Below, in pieces: positions 36,479-45,837 of a stretch of 64,000 nt of DNA. The notes under the pieces are model-generated. The model did no database searches, was not told the DNA's origin, and saw nothing but the letters and a program-made list of their open reading frames with translations. Within the stretch, counting starts at the first letter, position 1; each line of letters opens with the position of its first letter. The stretch comes from Luminiphilus syltensis NOR5-1B (GTDB lineage: Bacteria > Pseudomonadota > Gammaproteobacteria > Pseudomonadales > Halieaceae), in contig NZ_DS999411.1 in NCBI RefSeq assembly GCF_000158175.1, forward strand, positions 2,343-66,342. The letters run 5' to 3'. The translations under genes were made by a program, and so were the position numbers.

Positions 36479-36610
36479 CTGGTGGACTATCGCCGTTTTA
36501 TCAGGATAGACCTCAGCAGAGCGGGCGAGGAAGCTCAATGGAGAGAGCGGTGCGTAGTTAGCTCTGTTCTGCTCAAGCTGCACTGAATAGATGTTATGGC
36601 TCTTCATCAT
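36479..36610 (-). pseudogene. truncated AMP-dependent acyl-CoA synthetase (first ~44 codons)
   Basis: An authentic-looking start (GGGAG five bases before tandem ATGs at 36610) opens a frame reading MMKSHNIYSVQLEQNRANYA, then LSPLSFLARSAEVYPDKTAI. This is the N-terminus of fatty-acyl-CoA synthetase-type AMP-forming ligases (PLSPLSFLxRxAxVYPDKTAxVH). The homology ends at an abrupt junction with insertion-element sequence at 36478, so the rest of the gene has been lost. Confidence 0.75.
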
Positions 36611-36644
36611 CGGCTCTCCCGCTTCCTACCATTCATTGTGACGC

Positions 36645-36905
36645 CCTAGTTCTACCCCATTTCCATGGCGGGTTTAAAACGCCTGAAAACTTCAGGTCTT
36701 GTCTAGCCACTCTTCTTCGCATACGAGGATTATCGAACCGCTCGATCTAGTCAAATATATCGGCTCTACCGATATCCAACGTCCGATATTTTGTGTGGTG
36801 AGTGCGCTCCCGTTTCAGCACGCCAAAGAAGGTTTCGCGGGCCGGGTTGTCAACACAATAGCCAACGGCGCCCATTGAGCAAGCCGGGCTCTTCATCATC
36901 AACAG
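36645..36905 (-). mobile_element. IS3-family OrfB remnant
   Basis: The minus strand encodes a stretch CVDNPARETFFGVLKRERTH, then TKYRTLDIGRADIFD, a TAG stop (36747-36749), and still in frame IERFDNPRMRRRVARQDLKF. This is the C-terminal integrase core of an IS3/IS150-type OrfB, including the region with the last catalytic glutamate. It is cut at both ends and carries a nonsense codon, so it is inactive. It lies directly upstream of the truncated ligase. Confidence 0.75.
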
Positions 36906-37068
36906 GGTTTAGTGAATATCGGTGCATCCCCCCTTAAGTGGGGAGAGCCGGAGAGCCGAGGGATATATTCGAACAGCCTTGGGGGCGGCGTCGCAGGCTC
37001 CACCGTCCAAAACGCTCCTTTAGTCGCGTTTTGTCGAACCCGAGGGTTCTCATCCGTCTTTCTGCAAA

Positions 37069-37107
37069 GCATTAAAAAAGGGTCCCAACGGGACCCTTTT
37101 TTAATGC
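37069..37107. terminator. perfect 18-bp hairpin, bidirectional terminator-like
   Basis: An 18-base stem from GCATTAAAAAAGGGTCCC pairs perfectly with its downstream complement around a three-base loop (AAC). The A run on one side and T run on the other would allow termination in either direction. No gene ends close by on either strand (nearest 36146 on plus, 38405 on minus), so it may end an unseen small RNA or be left over from a lost gene. Confidence 0.7.
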
Positions 37108-37671
37108 TGGCGGTGCAGGCAGTCCATAGCTAACGGGTCTCTGGTCGCATTTTACCTGTTCCAGCAAAATCTACAGGGAAATAGTTGTCATTACGTCATC
37201 CGCTTCTGGCTGCGGCGCCCCACACCACTGTTTTAAAAAGTAAATTTCTCGGTACTCTTTAAGTCCTGTTTTTTAACAGGGAAATTGCAGGGAATGCGTA
37301 TAGGAGAGGTTGAATTTTATCCCTTAGCAAATAACAACTTTTAGTGCCCATATTGTTGATTAGCTTTCAGTATCGCTGGAAGCTAGCTGCCTATGCGACT
37401 AGACGTCGAGTGATTCTTATAATCGATATACACGATATCGAGCGTCAAAAGTGGCAAAAATTCAAAAACCATTGGAACCCCCAAAGCATCTTGAATTCAG
37501 ATTGCAATCCCCAAAAACGGGTCCAAAATCAACTCGCTAATGAAAAGCTTTATTGACACTGCGTACCCTTCGTAACAATCGAGTCCCTCTACTCATAACC
37601 CGAATGACAATCGGTCCGATGTGTGCTATCAACCATTTCAAGGAGTTCACAAAAACCACATAGGTCAAATT
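37108..37671. other. AT-rich intergenic region upstream of the LuxR-type regulator
   Basis: About 560 bases without a supported gene; short open frames lack family resemblance. It is noticeably AT-richer than the first 36 kb and holds the short palindrome-like TCGATATACACGATATCGA near 37420, a plausible operator for the regulator gene. Confidence 0.4.
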
Positions 37672-38391
37672 ATGATCGAGCCCAATTATGTGACGCAATA
37701 CACTCAGAAGACGTTGGGTTTGTGCGAACGTTTAGTTGCCACCAGTGCCAGCTGTTTTTATTTTGTGAATAATGAACGTGGTCCTTTTGGGCATTCGCTT
37801 CGCAATATGTTGGAAGAAACACTCCCGGCATATACTCAGGAATTCGAGCATATTGACCCATTCCATCCCAAAAACTTTGCGCAGACAGATAAACTAATCG
37901 TCACCGGTGAGGATGTTCATCGGCACTGGGATCCATCCGATGACTCCTACTTCCGCGAGTTCATGATCCCCCAGGGCGTTCACTACGAGATGGAGGTATT
38001 CCTGCGAGACGGCAGCCAGATTGTTGCCGGGATTTCGTTGCTAAGATCTAAAGACATCGGTCCTTTTTCTTCCGAAGACCGCTGTCGTCTCGAATCTGTT
38101 CACGACTATATTCAGTACGCGCTCAACAGCCATATTCTGCCGAAAAAAGATAGTGAAACCGATTTACTCGTCCGGCAATATAACCTCTCACCGCGACAAA
38201 TTGAGGTCGTTCGGCTATTGCGCGAGGGTGCCAGTAACAAAAAACTTAGCGCTCACCTGGGCATTTCGTTACCCACCGTGAAAACACATATCTCGCAAAT
38301 CTTTGAGAAAGTCGGCGTGAGATCCAGAACAGACTTACTGTCGAAGTTGTATTTGGGTAAACATGAAGTCCTGGAGCACATCACGCTTTAG
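37672..38391 (+). CDS. LuxR-family transcriptional regulator
   Basis: About 239 residues from ATG at 37672; a GTG 17 codons upstream is the alternative start. The C-terminal ~65 residues are a LuxR/GerE helix-turn-helix (LSPRQIEVVRLLREGASNKK, then LGISLPTVKTHISQIFEKVG). The N-terminal ~165 residues form a sensor region of GAF or autoinducer-binding-like size without recognisable acyl-homoserine-lactone ligand residues. No LuxI-type synthase is nearby, so it is a solo regulator. It is convergent with the SDR-TonB unit and is the only regulator in the 37.6-47.2 kb block, hence the probable regulator of the two operons. Confidence 0.85.
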   Translation: MIEPNYVTQYTQKTLGLCERLVATSASCFYFVNNERGPFGHSLRNMLEETLPAYTQEFEHIDPFHPKNFAQTDKLIVTGEDVHRHWDPSDDSYFREFMIPQGVHYEMEVFLRDGSQIVAGISLLRSKDIGPFSSEDRCRLESVHDYIQYALNSHILPKKDSETDLLVRQYNLSPRQIEVVRLLREGASNKKLSAHLGISLPTVKTHISQIFEKVGVRSRTDLLSKLYLGKHEVLEHITL

Positions 38392-38404
38392 AATCCAAAC
38401 GAAC

Positions 38405-39178
38405 CTACCAGAGCAAAGCCTCTGGGTTTTCTGGTAGCAATGCCCCACCGTCTACCACTATTGTCTGACCAGTAACGAAACCAGCGTCCCTACTGGCCAA
38501 ATACATCATCGCAGCGGCAATTTCGCGAGGCTCTCCAAGGCGTTTAAGAGGTATATTGGCACGCATTCGTTCACTGTTCGCCTCATCCCCCAAATTCGCC
38601 ATTGCGGGGGTGTGTATCAGACCAGGCTCAACACCGTTTACCGTCACGCCATATTTGGCGAATTCTAATGCGGCCGATCGAATAAAACCGTTTAACCCAG
38701 CCTTTGAAGCCGCGTAATGGGTCAACCCAGGCATCGCCACCCTTGGCCCTGTGACAGATGAAGTAAACAACAGTCTGCCATGTTCAGACTTTCGTAACCA
38801 AGGTATCGCCGCCTGTGCAAGCCAAAAGGCCGTTTTCAGATTCACGGAAAGCGTGAGTTCCAAGTCAGCGTCTCCCAACTCTTCAATACCAACGAAGGGA
38901 AAAACCCCTGCGTTGTGAACAAGCACATCCAGCCCACCGTATTTATCAACCGCTGCCTTAACGCACTTCTGTGCCGCTTCACGCGTCTGTAGGTCGCCCT
39001 GATGGAAACAACCTTCTCCACCAGCGGCCCTTATAAGACTAACCGTTTCCTCACCAGTAGAAGCCGTTCTGCTAACAGTAAAAACCTGCGCACCTTTAAG
39101 GGCGAATCCCTCCGCGATAGCTCGCCCGATTCCCTGCCCACTACCAGTAACTAGTACTACTCTACCTGAAAACTCCAT
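38405..39178 (-). CDS. short-chain dehydrogenase/reductase
   Basis: A complete 257-residue classical SDR. Cofactor motif TGSGQGIGRAIAEGF at the N-terminus (NADP- or NAD-type cannot be assigned securely), NNAG-equivalent VHNAGVFPF, catalytic serine in FTSSVTGPR and YxxxK in HYAASKAG, and the C-terminal GQTIVVDGG. It would oxidise or reduce a secondary alcohol/ketone of unknown structure. It is the second gene of the TonB receptor transcription unit, 26 bases downstream. Confidence 0.92.
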   Translation of the reverse strand: MEFSGRVVLVTGSGQGIGRAIAEGFALKGAQVFTVSRTASTGEETVSLIRAAGGEGCFHQGDLQTREAAQKCVKAAVDKYGGLDVLVHNAGVFPFVGIEELGDADLELTLSVNLKTAFWLAQAAIPWLRKSEHGRLLFTSSVTGPRVAMPGLTHYAASKAGLNGFIRSAALEFAKYGVTVNGVEPGLIHTPAMANLGDEANSERMRANIPLKRLGEPREIAAAMMYLASRDAGFVTGQTIVVDGGALLPENPEALLW

Positions 39179-39204
39179 TTCTGATCACTCCATCCCTGGC
39201 CGTG

Positions 39205-41574
39205 CTAAAAGCTATAGTCCACGTAGGCACCATACTCACGTCTAGGGCCGAGATAACCCTCCGAGTAACCCAAGGCGCCCAGATCGGAATCACCGGCCTG
39301 AATGTAGTACTCATCAGTGAGATTCTTCCCATAAACACCCACGACCCAATTGCCATCTTTGTCTTCTAAAGCAGCAACTGCATCAAAGATAGTGAAGGCC
39401 TCCTGCGCAATTTCCGGAGCGTTTTCGGCATCATTAAAGTAGTCGTCGCGATAGGCCGCATCTACCCTCAAACGCAGATTACCGAGCTCCCCAAGATTAA
39501 ACACATACTGTGCACCCAACGCCGTGGTCCACTCGGGTGTTTTGGGAAAGCTGGTGTCAGTGGTGATCGTCGCGCCCGGATCGAGATCTTTGTACTCAGC
39601 ATCCGTGTAACCAGTCGCAAGGTTTACTTGGAGCGAAGGCGTTGGCACCCATGTCGCCTCTAGTTCGAACCCCTGTATTTCCGCCTCGGCAGCATTCTCA
39701 GTGATAAAGGTAAAATTACCCTGTGGTGTCGCGGTGAGAATAGTTAGCTGGATATCTTCGTAGTCGTTGAAATATATTGCTCCATTAAAACGCAATGTGT
39801 TCTGTAACAGCTCGCTCTTGAAACCCAATTCGTAGGCAGTCACTTCCTCAGGATCAAAAGCCTGCACTGCAAACCCATCGAGAGGCCTACCATTAAAACC
39901 TCCACTCTTAAAACCCGTTGCCACTGACGCGTACAGCAGTGCGTTATCTGAAACGCGATACTGCATGCCAACGCGATAATTCACATCATCCCAACTCTCA
40001 TCGACCGTAGCAGGACCAGCGACAAAACTCCCTGCATTATTTCTAATGTGCTCTACGATAAACTCCTTCTCATCCTTGGTATATCTGAGCCCCAGTGAAA
40101 GTGAAACATCTTCGTTAACGTGATAATCGGCCTGCCCAAAAACAGCATAACTCTCATTATTTACTTCGTTGTAAGCGTCAATATCGATATCAAGGCCATC
40201 ATTGACAGGGTTTCCAGTGCCGCCTGGCACTCCCGGCGTCGGCGGAGCGCCGAAATTACCCACAGCCAAGTTATCGAGTGAGGTCGGTAAAGACTCCAAA
40301 GCATCGTATAGACCCACTGCAATTCTTACTTCATTGAAGTCAATTGCATTTTCATCAAAGTAGTACGCCCCCACCATCCAATCGAGTGCACTGTTGAAGG
40401 AGCTACCTGACAGCTGAAACTCTTGACTCACCTGATCCTGCTCTTGCGTTTGTAGGGTCTCCACATACTGAAGGGGTGACCCATCGGCATCTCTTCCAAA
40501 AAGCGCGTCAAGCTCACGATAACCTGTTATTGATTTAAACAAAATTGTGTCAGATAAATTCCACTCGGCAACAGCGGCAATGCCAAGCACTTCAACTTGG
40601 CTGACCGCGGGCCCAGTTCCATTAGACCTGTATCGATCTTCTGAGACCCAGGAGCTGTCGTAAGAAAGCCCTTGTGGAGCAGCGACAAAAGCATTGTAGA
40701 GAGACGCGAGATCAGCCTGTCCATTGATTTCAGGTGTAAAGATTGCCGCTCCGCTCTCATCCACGTCTGTGTAATCCGCAGACAGAAAGAGATTAAAATC
40801 CTCTGATGGCGCCCAGTCCAGGGCTCCGCGGAATATGAGTTTGTCCTCGTTGCCGAGTTCACGATTTGTTGGAGCTTGCTCTCCATAACCATCAATATTT
40901 TTTGAAGAAAACGATATTCGCCCATTCAGTTCATCATCGATCATGGGTATGTCGAGAAAACCTTGGATGTCTCGGCGGTTTCTGTTTCCACCGCGCAATC
41001 TCACGGAGCCTCCAAGCTCACCTGTTGGCCTGCCAGAGGTCACGTTTATGGCTCCGCCAATTGTATTCCTTCCAAATAGCGTACCCTGCGGCCCCCTCAG
41101 GACTTCTACGCGTTCTACGTCTAGAAGGTCTAATACACCGCCGACGGATCTTGCGATGTACACACCGTCCAGATACATACCAACGCCTGGATCGGTCGTA
41201 ATTAGAAAATCAGTTTGTCCGACGCCCCTTATAAATATCGTCGACGAACTTCCACTGCCTCCAATGGCGGATGCCGAATCAAGCTGCACATTGGGAGAGA
41301 ATTTGGCTAGATCCCTAATGTCGCCAACCACCATATTATCGATATCTTCTCTACCGTATGCGCTCATAGCAATAGGGATGTCCTGCATCGACTCCTCACG
41401 TCGTCGCGCGGTAACCGTCACCTCCTCCAGCGCGAATCCGCTCGATGCTCGAACATCAGAATCGCCGGACTGCGACAAGGCTTGAGGAACCAGAAGAAAA
41501 GCCTGAAGCGAGAAGCCGATACCGGCTAGACTGAGAAAGTGAAAATGATTTAATCTATTTTTTGTAGGACTCAC
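39205..41574 (-). CDS. TonB-dependent outer membrane receptor
   Basis: A 789-residue receptor. The GTG start at 41574 has AGGAG eight bases upstream. A signal peptide (LAGIGFSLQAFLLVPQALS) is followed by the TonB-box-like EEVTVTARRREES, the plug domain (IPIAMSAYGREDIDNM to LRGPQGTLFGRNTIGG) and a 22-strand barrel ending in an aromatic residue (YGAYVDYSF). The plug and RRREESMQDIP pattern are those of receptors for uncharged organic substrates in marine and sphingomonad-like bacteria rather than of siderophore receptors. With the SDR gene and the neighbouring operon it suggests uptake of an organic compound. Confidence 0.94.
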   Translation of the reverse strand: MSPTKNRLNHFHFLSLAGIGFSLQAFLLVPQALSQSGDSDVRASSGFALEEVTVTARRREESMQDIPIAMSAYGREDIDNMVVGDIRDLAKFSPNVQLDSASAIGGSGSSSTIFIRGVGQTDFLITTDPGVGMYLDGVYIARSVGGVLDLLDVERVEVLRGPQGTLFGRNTIGGAINVTSGRPTGELGGSVRLRGGNRNRRDIQGFLDIPMIDDELNGRISFSSKNIDGYGEQAPTNRELGNEDKLIFRGALDWAPSEDFNLFLSADYTDVDESGAAIFTPEINGQADLASLYNAFVAAPQGLSYDSSWVSEDRYRSNGTGPAVSQVEVLGIAAVAEWNLSDTILFKSITGYRELDALFGRDADGSPLQYVETLQTQEQDQVSQEFQLSGSSFNSALDWMVGAYYFDENAIDFNEVRIAVGLYDALESLPTSLDNLAVGNFGAPPTPGVPGGTGNPVNDGLDIDIDAYNEVNNESYAVFGQADYHVNEDVSLSLGLRYTKDEKEFIVEHIRNNAGSFVAGPATVDESWDDVNYRVGMQYRVSDNALLYASVATGFKSGGFNGRPLDGFAVQAFDPEEVTAYELGFKSELLQNTLRFNGAIYFNDYEDIQLTILTATPQGNFTFITENAAEAEIQGFELEATWVPTPSLQVNLATGYTDAEYKDLDPGATITTDTSFPKTPEWTTALGAQYVFNLGELGNLRLRVDAAYRDDYFNDAENAPEIAQEAFTIFDAVAALEDKDGNWVVGVYGKNLTDEYYIQAGDSDLGALGYSEGYLGPRREYGAYVDYSF

Positions 41575-41632
41575 GAGACCCGCTCCTTTTTTATCAAGTG
41601 AAGTCCAAGTTTAGAGAGCCTTGAGAAGCCTT

Positions 41633-41651
41633 CAATCGTCCAAAAGTATGA
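41633..41651 (-). promoter_or_regulatory. shared upstream motif, TonB receptor operon
   Basis: On the coding strand: TCATACTTTTG, three bases, GATTG. It ends 58 bases before the receptor start codon. The same 16 fixed bases with the same spacing occur upstream of the aminotransferase operon (47288-47306). A candidate operator or activator site for the nearby LuxR-type regulator. Confidence 0.5.
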
Positions 41652-41662
41652 GCGCTTTGCTA

Positions 41663-42952
41663 CTAGGCACCATAAGGGATGTAATCGATCATAAATTCAA
41701 GAAAATATTTCTCTGAAGACGTTAACTCCCGTGTCCCATTCGTCATTGCCCAAAGCTCTTTAGCGTTGTTAATCCCCCTATTTTGGTGTGGCTGACAAGT
41801 TTCAGCTGTTGGCCTTTGACCGGAAAGAAACACGCGAATAAATTCCTGTTGGACGGGAGTTAACCGAACCCCCTGTCCTGCGCCACATATTGCCAGCGGG
41901 CGTGAGCTTTTCTCGTCCGAAAGCGGCGAATCAAGAATGGCTTTGTTGTAACGAGCAAGGCGACTAACGAGGGATACTGGCACGGTGACATCGTAAATAT
42001 AGACACCAGCCGCGGGATCTTTATTGACTGCAGCGCTTCCCCAATGTTTTTCATTTTTGAAAAACACCGGCTCGCTCCCCGGATAACACTCTGCATAATA
42101 GGAATACGTTGCGGTTTCGAGTTCTAACAGCTTATTGATGTTGCCTTTTCCGAAAATTTCACGGCAGTAGCCAGACTGAAAATTAGTGTCCTCATGTCGA
42201 ATGCGAGAAAAGAGGTTATTAGCCATCATGATCTCCCCCAACTCCCGTGAGACGATGGGACTCCAATCATCATTGAGAAATTCGTGAAGAAGGTAATTCG
42301 GGGAGCGCTGCATAAAATAAAAAAGGAGCGACTGCGCTTCATCTTTATCCAGATTCGGCCACGACCCCTTGCCCGCGAGCTCCAAGCAATCGTCAAGTGC
42401 TGTACGAAGGCGCTGTAATGACCCACCAGGGGCTGCATCAAATGCCTGGTATAACGTTTCGCGAAAAGCGATTAACCTGGGATCAATTTTAGGAGTCAGG
42501 TAGCTTAAATACACCAACGCATCTGGCTTGAGCGATTCACAAACGAAAGAGAATGCGGCAGCTCTGACGTCATCGGAAATCCAACTCAACAACCCTTGTG
42601 CAGATACGAAATCAAACTCGCCCAGTTCTCCTGGCTCAAGCGACAGTAGGTCGCGATTCAAGACAACTGAGTTCTCCAATCCCGCCATTGTGTTGAAGCG
42701 CCTAATGGAATCGGTGTGCGCAGGATTAAGATCCACTTGCACGATCTCAGCCATTGGGTAAAGGGCGGCAACCAGACTGCTGGTAACTCCGAAACCACAG
42801 CCCAAATCGAGATAGCGGAAATTTTCTTGGGGCCTGATGGGGCGCCCAAAAACGTTCTTTAAGATTCCCTCCGGCATGATCTCGGGATAATACCCATAGG
42901 TATAGGGCTCATCCGAGACATAGCCATGTGTCTTACCCGACGAAAAATCCAA
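41663..42952 (-). CDS. class I SAM-dependent methyltransferase with regulatory-type C-terminal domain
   Basis: A 429-residue protein. The N-terminal SAM-binding Rossmann domain has YLDLGCGFGVTSSLVAALYP and the acidic-loop QVDLNPAHTDSIRRF, then DFVSAQGLLSWISDDVR. The remainder, with RSPNYLLHEFLNDDW, resembles the predicted methyltransferase regulatory domain family. Substrate unknown. The start is probably a TTG at 42952, nine bases after the amidohydrolase stop, so it is the last gene of the aminotransferase operon. Confidence 0.82.
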   Translation of the reverse strand: MDFSSGKTHGYVSDEPYTYGYYPEIMPEGILKNVFGRPIRPQENFRYLDLGCGFGVTSSLVAALYPMAEIVQVDLNPAHTDSIRRFNTMAGLENSVVLNRDLLSLEPGELGEFDFVSAQGLLSWISDDVRAAAFSFVCESLKPDALVYLSYLTPKIDPRLIAFRETLYQAFDAAPGGSLQRLRTALDDCLELAGKGSWPNLDKDEAQSLLFYFMQRSPNYLLHEFLNDDWSPIVSRELGEIMMANNLFSRIRHEDTNFQSGYCREIFGKGNINKLLELETATYSYYAECYPGSEPVFFKNEKHWGSAAVNKDPAAGVYIYDVTVPVSLVSRLARYNKAILDSPLSDEKSSRPLAICGAGQGVRLTPVQQEFIRVFLSGQRPTAETCQPHQNRGINNAKELWAMTNGTRELTSSEKYFLEFMIDYIPYGA

Positions 42953-42961
42953 CCTGATTGA

Positions 42962-44695
42962 CTACAGCTGCCCCCACTTCGTCAAAGCCGAGGTCTCGTA
43001 AACGGATTTACCACCGACCACCGTTTTTAAAACCTGGGTGCCTTCAAGATCCTCATTGGAAGTGGTTAATGGATTACGATCAACCACCACCATATCTGCA
43101 AAACACCCGTTCGCAAGAGAGCCAATGCCTTCCCATTGCATTATTTTTGCCGGAGCCGTGGTCCATGTTGCCAATGACTCCTGTCTGTTCAATTTGTGAT
43201 CGGCAGTGTCATTACGGTATCCGCTGGCAGCAAATTCATGCGTTTCAGCTAGCGCGATATGATGGAAAATGTTTTTGGGGCCCCAGTCGCTACCGCACGC
43301 CACGTTCGCGCCGGAGTCGACCATTCTCTTTAATGGGACCAAATCGCGCCATGAACTTTCACCAATGCGTTCACCGTACATGTCCCCTTTTCCCCAAACA
43401 AAGCTCACGCTGGTGGTTATATCCATATTCAGGCGAGCGAGCTTCTCGCAATGGGACTCTGTTATCAGAATATTGTGTTGCGATATCCAATTGCGTGACG
43501 GTATGTCGTAATCCCCTTCAAACGATGAAAGTGAATCAAAGAAGTCATCCTGATCTCGATATCCTCCTTGCACCATATTCAGCCGTAAGTCATTCTTCAG
43601 GCAATAGTCAATGACCAACTCCTCAATCTCCTTGGTCACAAATGTCTTACCGCGAGTGAGATGTCCATCGGGATTTTTCATCTCATCATGGATTCGCAGG
43701 AAGCCCGGCCAGCATGGTCCGCCCCGAGCTAGGGTTGCACCGCGATGACGAAAGAAATCATCATCCGTGCTCTGCAGCGCTGCGGCGGTCGCCAATCGCT
43801 CAATGACCTCTTCATTCGTCGGCTGCCAGTGCGGATCGAAGAGACCATTTACAATCTCCATCGCGGTTAACACCCGCATTGTGGATTTTCCGCTGTCTCT
43901 TACCTTCTTGTAGGCGAGTATGTGCTCAGGGTCCATACCGTGAGCCTCATAGCAAGACGTGACACCTAGTTTCGCCGCCAGTCTCTGTCCTTCTAACGCA
44001 CCAAGTTCCCATAACTGATTAGGCGGTGGCGGAAGTTTTGACAAGATCTGTAGCCAAAAAGGATCTTCTGTGTAGTAATTGACAACCGGGCCTCGCAAAA
44101 CCCCAGTTGGTACGCCGCTGTCATCCTTTTCAATCCGCACTGAGCACACCTGGTCAGGTGTTATGGAAGATATCCCGGCTTCTCGTAAGCCAAGCGAGTT
44201 AAAAGATACAATATTCGGAGTTCTCGGCGCCCATGCCTGAATTAAAACCGGGTGTCGGGTAGTTGCTCGGTCCAGTACTTTCCGATCAGGCATTCGACGC
44301 TCTTTTAGGTCCTTGTACCACCGTCGGATAAAATAATGGGGTTCTCCGACGGGCGTAGTAATAATCCACTGCCCTTCTGGTGTCTCTTGCGCTTTTTTTG
44401 CAATTCGCGCCACAATGTCATCGTGATCCGTGGCATCTAATATGTTGACACATGCAACCTCGAAAGCGGCGAAATGCAAAAAATGAGGGTGACTGTCGAC
44501 AATACCTGGCATGAGGGTCGCGCCCTCCAGGTCATAACGGCGGGCACCACCACCCGCGAGGCTATTCATATCTCGCGCGGAACCCGAAGCGAGCACACGC
44601 CCATCCTCCACGACAACCGCCTCAGCCGCACCCTCGGAGCCATCCTGAAGGATAATGTCGCCACCACTTATTACCGTTTTGCCCGTCGCTTCCAT
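42962..44695 (-). CDS. amidohydrolase family protein (YtcJ-like)
   Basis: A 577-residue cytoplasmic metal-dependent hydrolase (no signal peptide). The metal-binding histidine pair is in PGIVDSHPHFLHF, with further ligands in the barrel and the late aspartate in ANVACGSDWGPKN, followed by ATWTTAPAKIMQWEGIGSLA. The N-terminal small beta domain (ISGGDIILQDGSEGAAEAVV) and C-terminal ADMVVVDRNPL complete a YtcJ-type amidohydrolase. GAGGAG lies upstream of the ATG. It would hydrolyse an amide or cyclic amide; it is the third gene of the operon, 10 bases after the deacetylase-like gene. Confidence 0.88.
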   Translation of the reverse strand: MEATGKTVISGGDIILQDGSEGAAEAVVVEDGRVLASGSARDMNSLAGGGARRYDLEGATLMPGIVDSHPHFLHFAAFEVACVNILDATDHDDIVARIAKKAQETPEGQWIITTPVGEPHYFIRRWYKDLKERRMPDRKVLDRATTRHPVLIQAWAPRTPNIVSFNSLGLREAGISSITPDQVCSVRIEKDDSGVPTGVLRGPVVNYYTEDPFWLQILSKLPPPPNQLWELGALEGQRLAAKLGVTSCYEAHGMDPEHILAYKKVRDSGKSTMRVLTAMEIVNGLFDPHWQPTNEEVIERLATAAALQSTDDDFFRHRGATLARGGPCWPGFLRIHDEMKNPDGHLTRGKTFVTKEIEELVIDYCLKNDLRLNMVQGGYRDQDDFFDSLSSFEGDYDIPSRNWISQHNILITESHCEKLARLNMDITTSVSFVWGKGDMYGERIGESSWRDLVPLKRMVDSGANVACGSDWGPKNIFHHIALAETHEFAASGYRNDTADHKLNRQESLATWTTAPAKIMQWEGIGSLANGCFADMVVVDRNPLTTSNEDLEGTQVLKTVVGGKSVYETSALTKWGQL

Positions 44696-44705
44696 AGATA
44701 TCTCC

Positions 44706-45818
44706 TCAAGTGCCGATGGCGTCTATGTTGATGGTTGCCTGGTCGATCATCGCTGTTTGATGTGGTTGTAGATCCTGCCCGCCCAGAGCCTCAGCTGCCA
44801 TCAGGAAAGGATCTTCGATATTCGTTCGAATATCCGCCAGCTCCTCAATAACGCGAAGCGCAAAATAGGGTACGGTTTCAGCGTGGTATCCACCCTCGTG
44901 ATACAAGAGCATCCGACCCTCGCAAAGCCGTGATGCGGTACCTTTAACTAAAGCTGTCATCTCTCCGAAGGTGTCACTTGACAGCATCTGCCTTGCCATG
45001 GGGTCAAAAGCGCCGGCATCGTATCCGCAGGCAACGAAAATTAAATCCGGTTTAAACCGCTCGATCGCCGGAAGCGCGACTCGCTCCAGTGCCGACAGGT
45101 ATGCGCCGCGACCGGAGCCCGGGGGCAAGGGTACGTTCAAGTTAAACCCGGCACCGGCGCCACCTCCATTATCTTGAATATAGCCTGAATCTGGCGGAAA
45201 ACATCGATCCTGGTGCAGCGAGACAGTCAAAACCGACGGATCATCCCAAAAAATTGCTTGTGTCCCATTACCATGGTGCACATCCCAATCGATTATGGCG
45301 ATCTTCTTGTAACCGAGCACAGACTGCGCATATCTGGCTGCCACGGCTCCGTTATTAAAAATACAGAAACCCATCGACAAATCAGCTTCAGCGTGATGTC
45401 CAGGAGGGCGAACAAGCGCGTATGCGTTTTTGATATCACCGCTCTTGATCGCGTCAAGCGCCGTAAGTAACCCTCCTGCGCTCAGACAAGCAATCTCATA
45501 GCTGCCCTGTCCAAGAGGCGCAAGATTGCCGGCATCCCGCGCCCCTTGCTCATTCTTCACTTTCACGTCAGTCACGTGTTTAGAGGTGTGGGCCCGAGTA
45601 AGATCTTCAAAGGATGCTTTACGCGGGACGATTGACTTTAGTTGCGCACTTAAACCAGAGGCATCCAGTAAGTTCTTAACTCGTCTTTTTGCGTCGGGAT
45701 TCTCTACATGTCGATAAGGCTCAAGAGCAATACCAGATGGCAAAAATAAAGTATGGCCGTCAGTGTTGTGCCACATATAAAGCTCATGCCAAACAAATCC
45801 TGTTTTCTGTTCCGACAT
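44706..45818 (-). CDS. histone deacetylase-like amidohydrolase (class II HDAC family)
   Basis: A 370-residue zinc-dependent deacylase. Key residues are present: the catalytic histidine pair in RPPGHHAEAD, zinc ligands in DWDVHHGNG (Asp and His) and CGYDAGAFDP (Asp), and the transition-state tyrosine in EGGYHAE. GFNLNVPLPPGSG and SSDTFGEMT match bacterial HDAC-like amidohydrolases and acetylpolyamine deacetylases. Family members remove acetyl groups from polyamines or acylated amines; the substrate here is unknown. GGAGG lies six bases before the ATG; the gene starts 19 bases after the aminotransferase stop, and the next gene starts 10 bases after it. Confidence 0.93.
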   Translation of the reverse strand: MSEQKTGFVWHELYMWHNTDGHTLFLPSGIALEPYRHVENPDAKRRVKNLLDASGLSAQLKSIVPRKASFEDLTRAHTSKHVTDVKVKNEQGARDAGNLAPLGQGSYEIACLSAGGLLTALDAIKSGDIKNAYALVRPPGHHAEADLSMGFCIFNNGAVAARYAQSVLGYKKIAIIDWDVHHGNGTQAIFWDDPSVLTVSLHQDRCFPPDSGYIQDNGGGAGAGFNLNVPLPPGSGRGAYLSALERVALPAIERFKPDLIFVACGYDAGAFDPMARQMLSSDTFGEMTALVKGTASRLCEGRMLLYHEGGYHAETVPYFALRVIEELADIRTNIEDPFLMAAEALGGQDLQPHQTAMIDQATINIDAIGT

Positions 45819-45837
45819 TTTTTACCTCCACTTATTC

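Noticed and set aside
37020-37068. tRNA-like 3' end before the hairpin (CGAACCCGAGGGTTCT)
   Set aside because: The arms do not form a proper T-stem and acceptor, and no anticodon or D-arm can be placed upstream.
36912-37133. 73-codon plus-strand frame spanning the hairpin
   Set aside because: It would translate through the perfect terminator hairpin and has no recognisable product.
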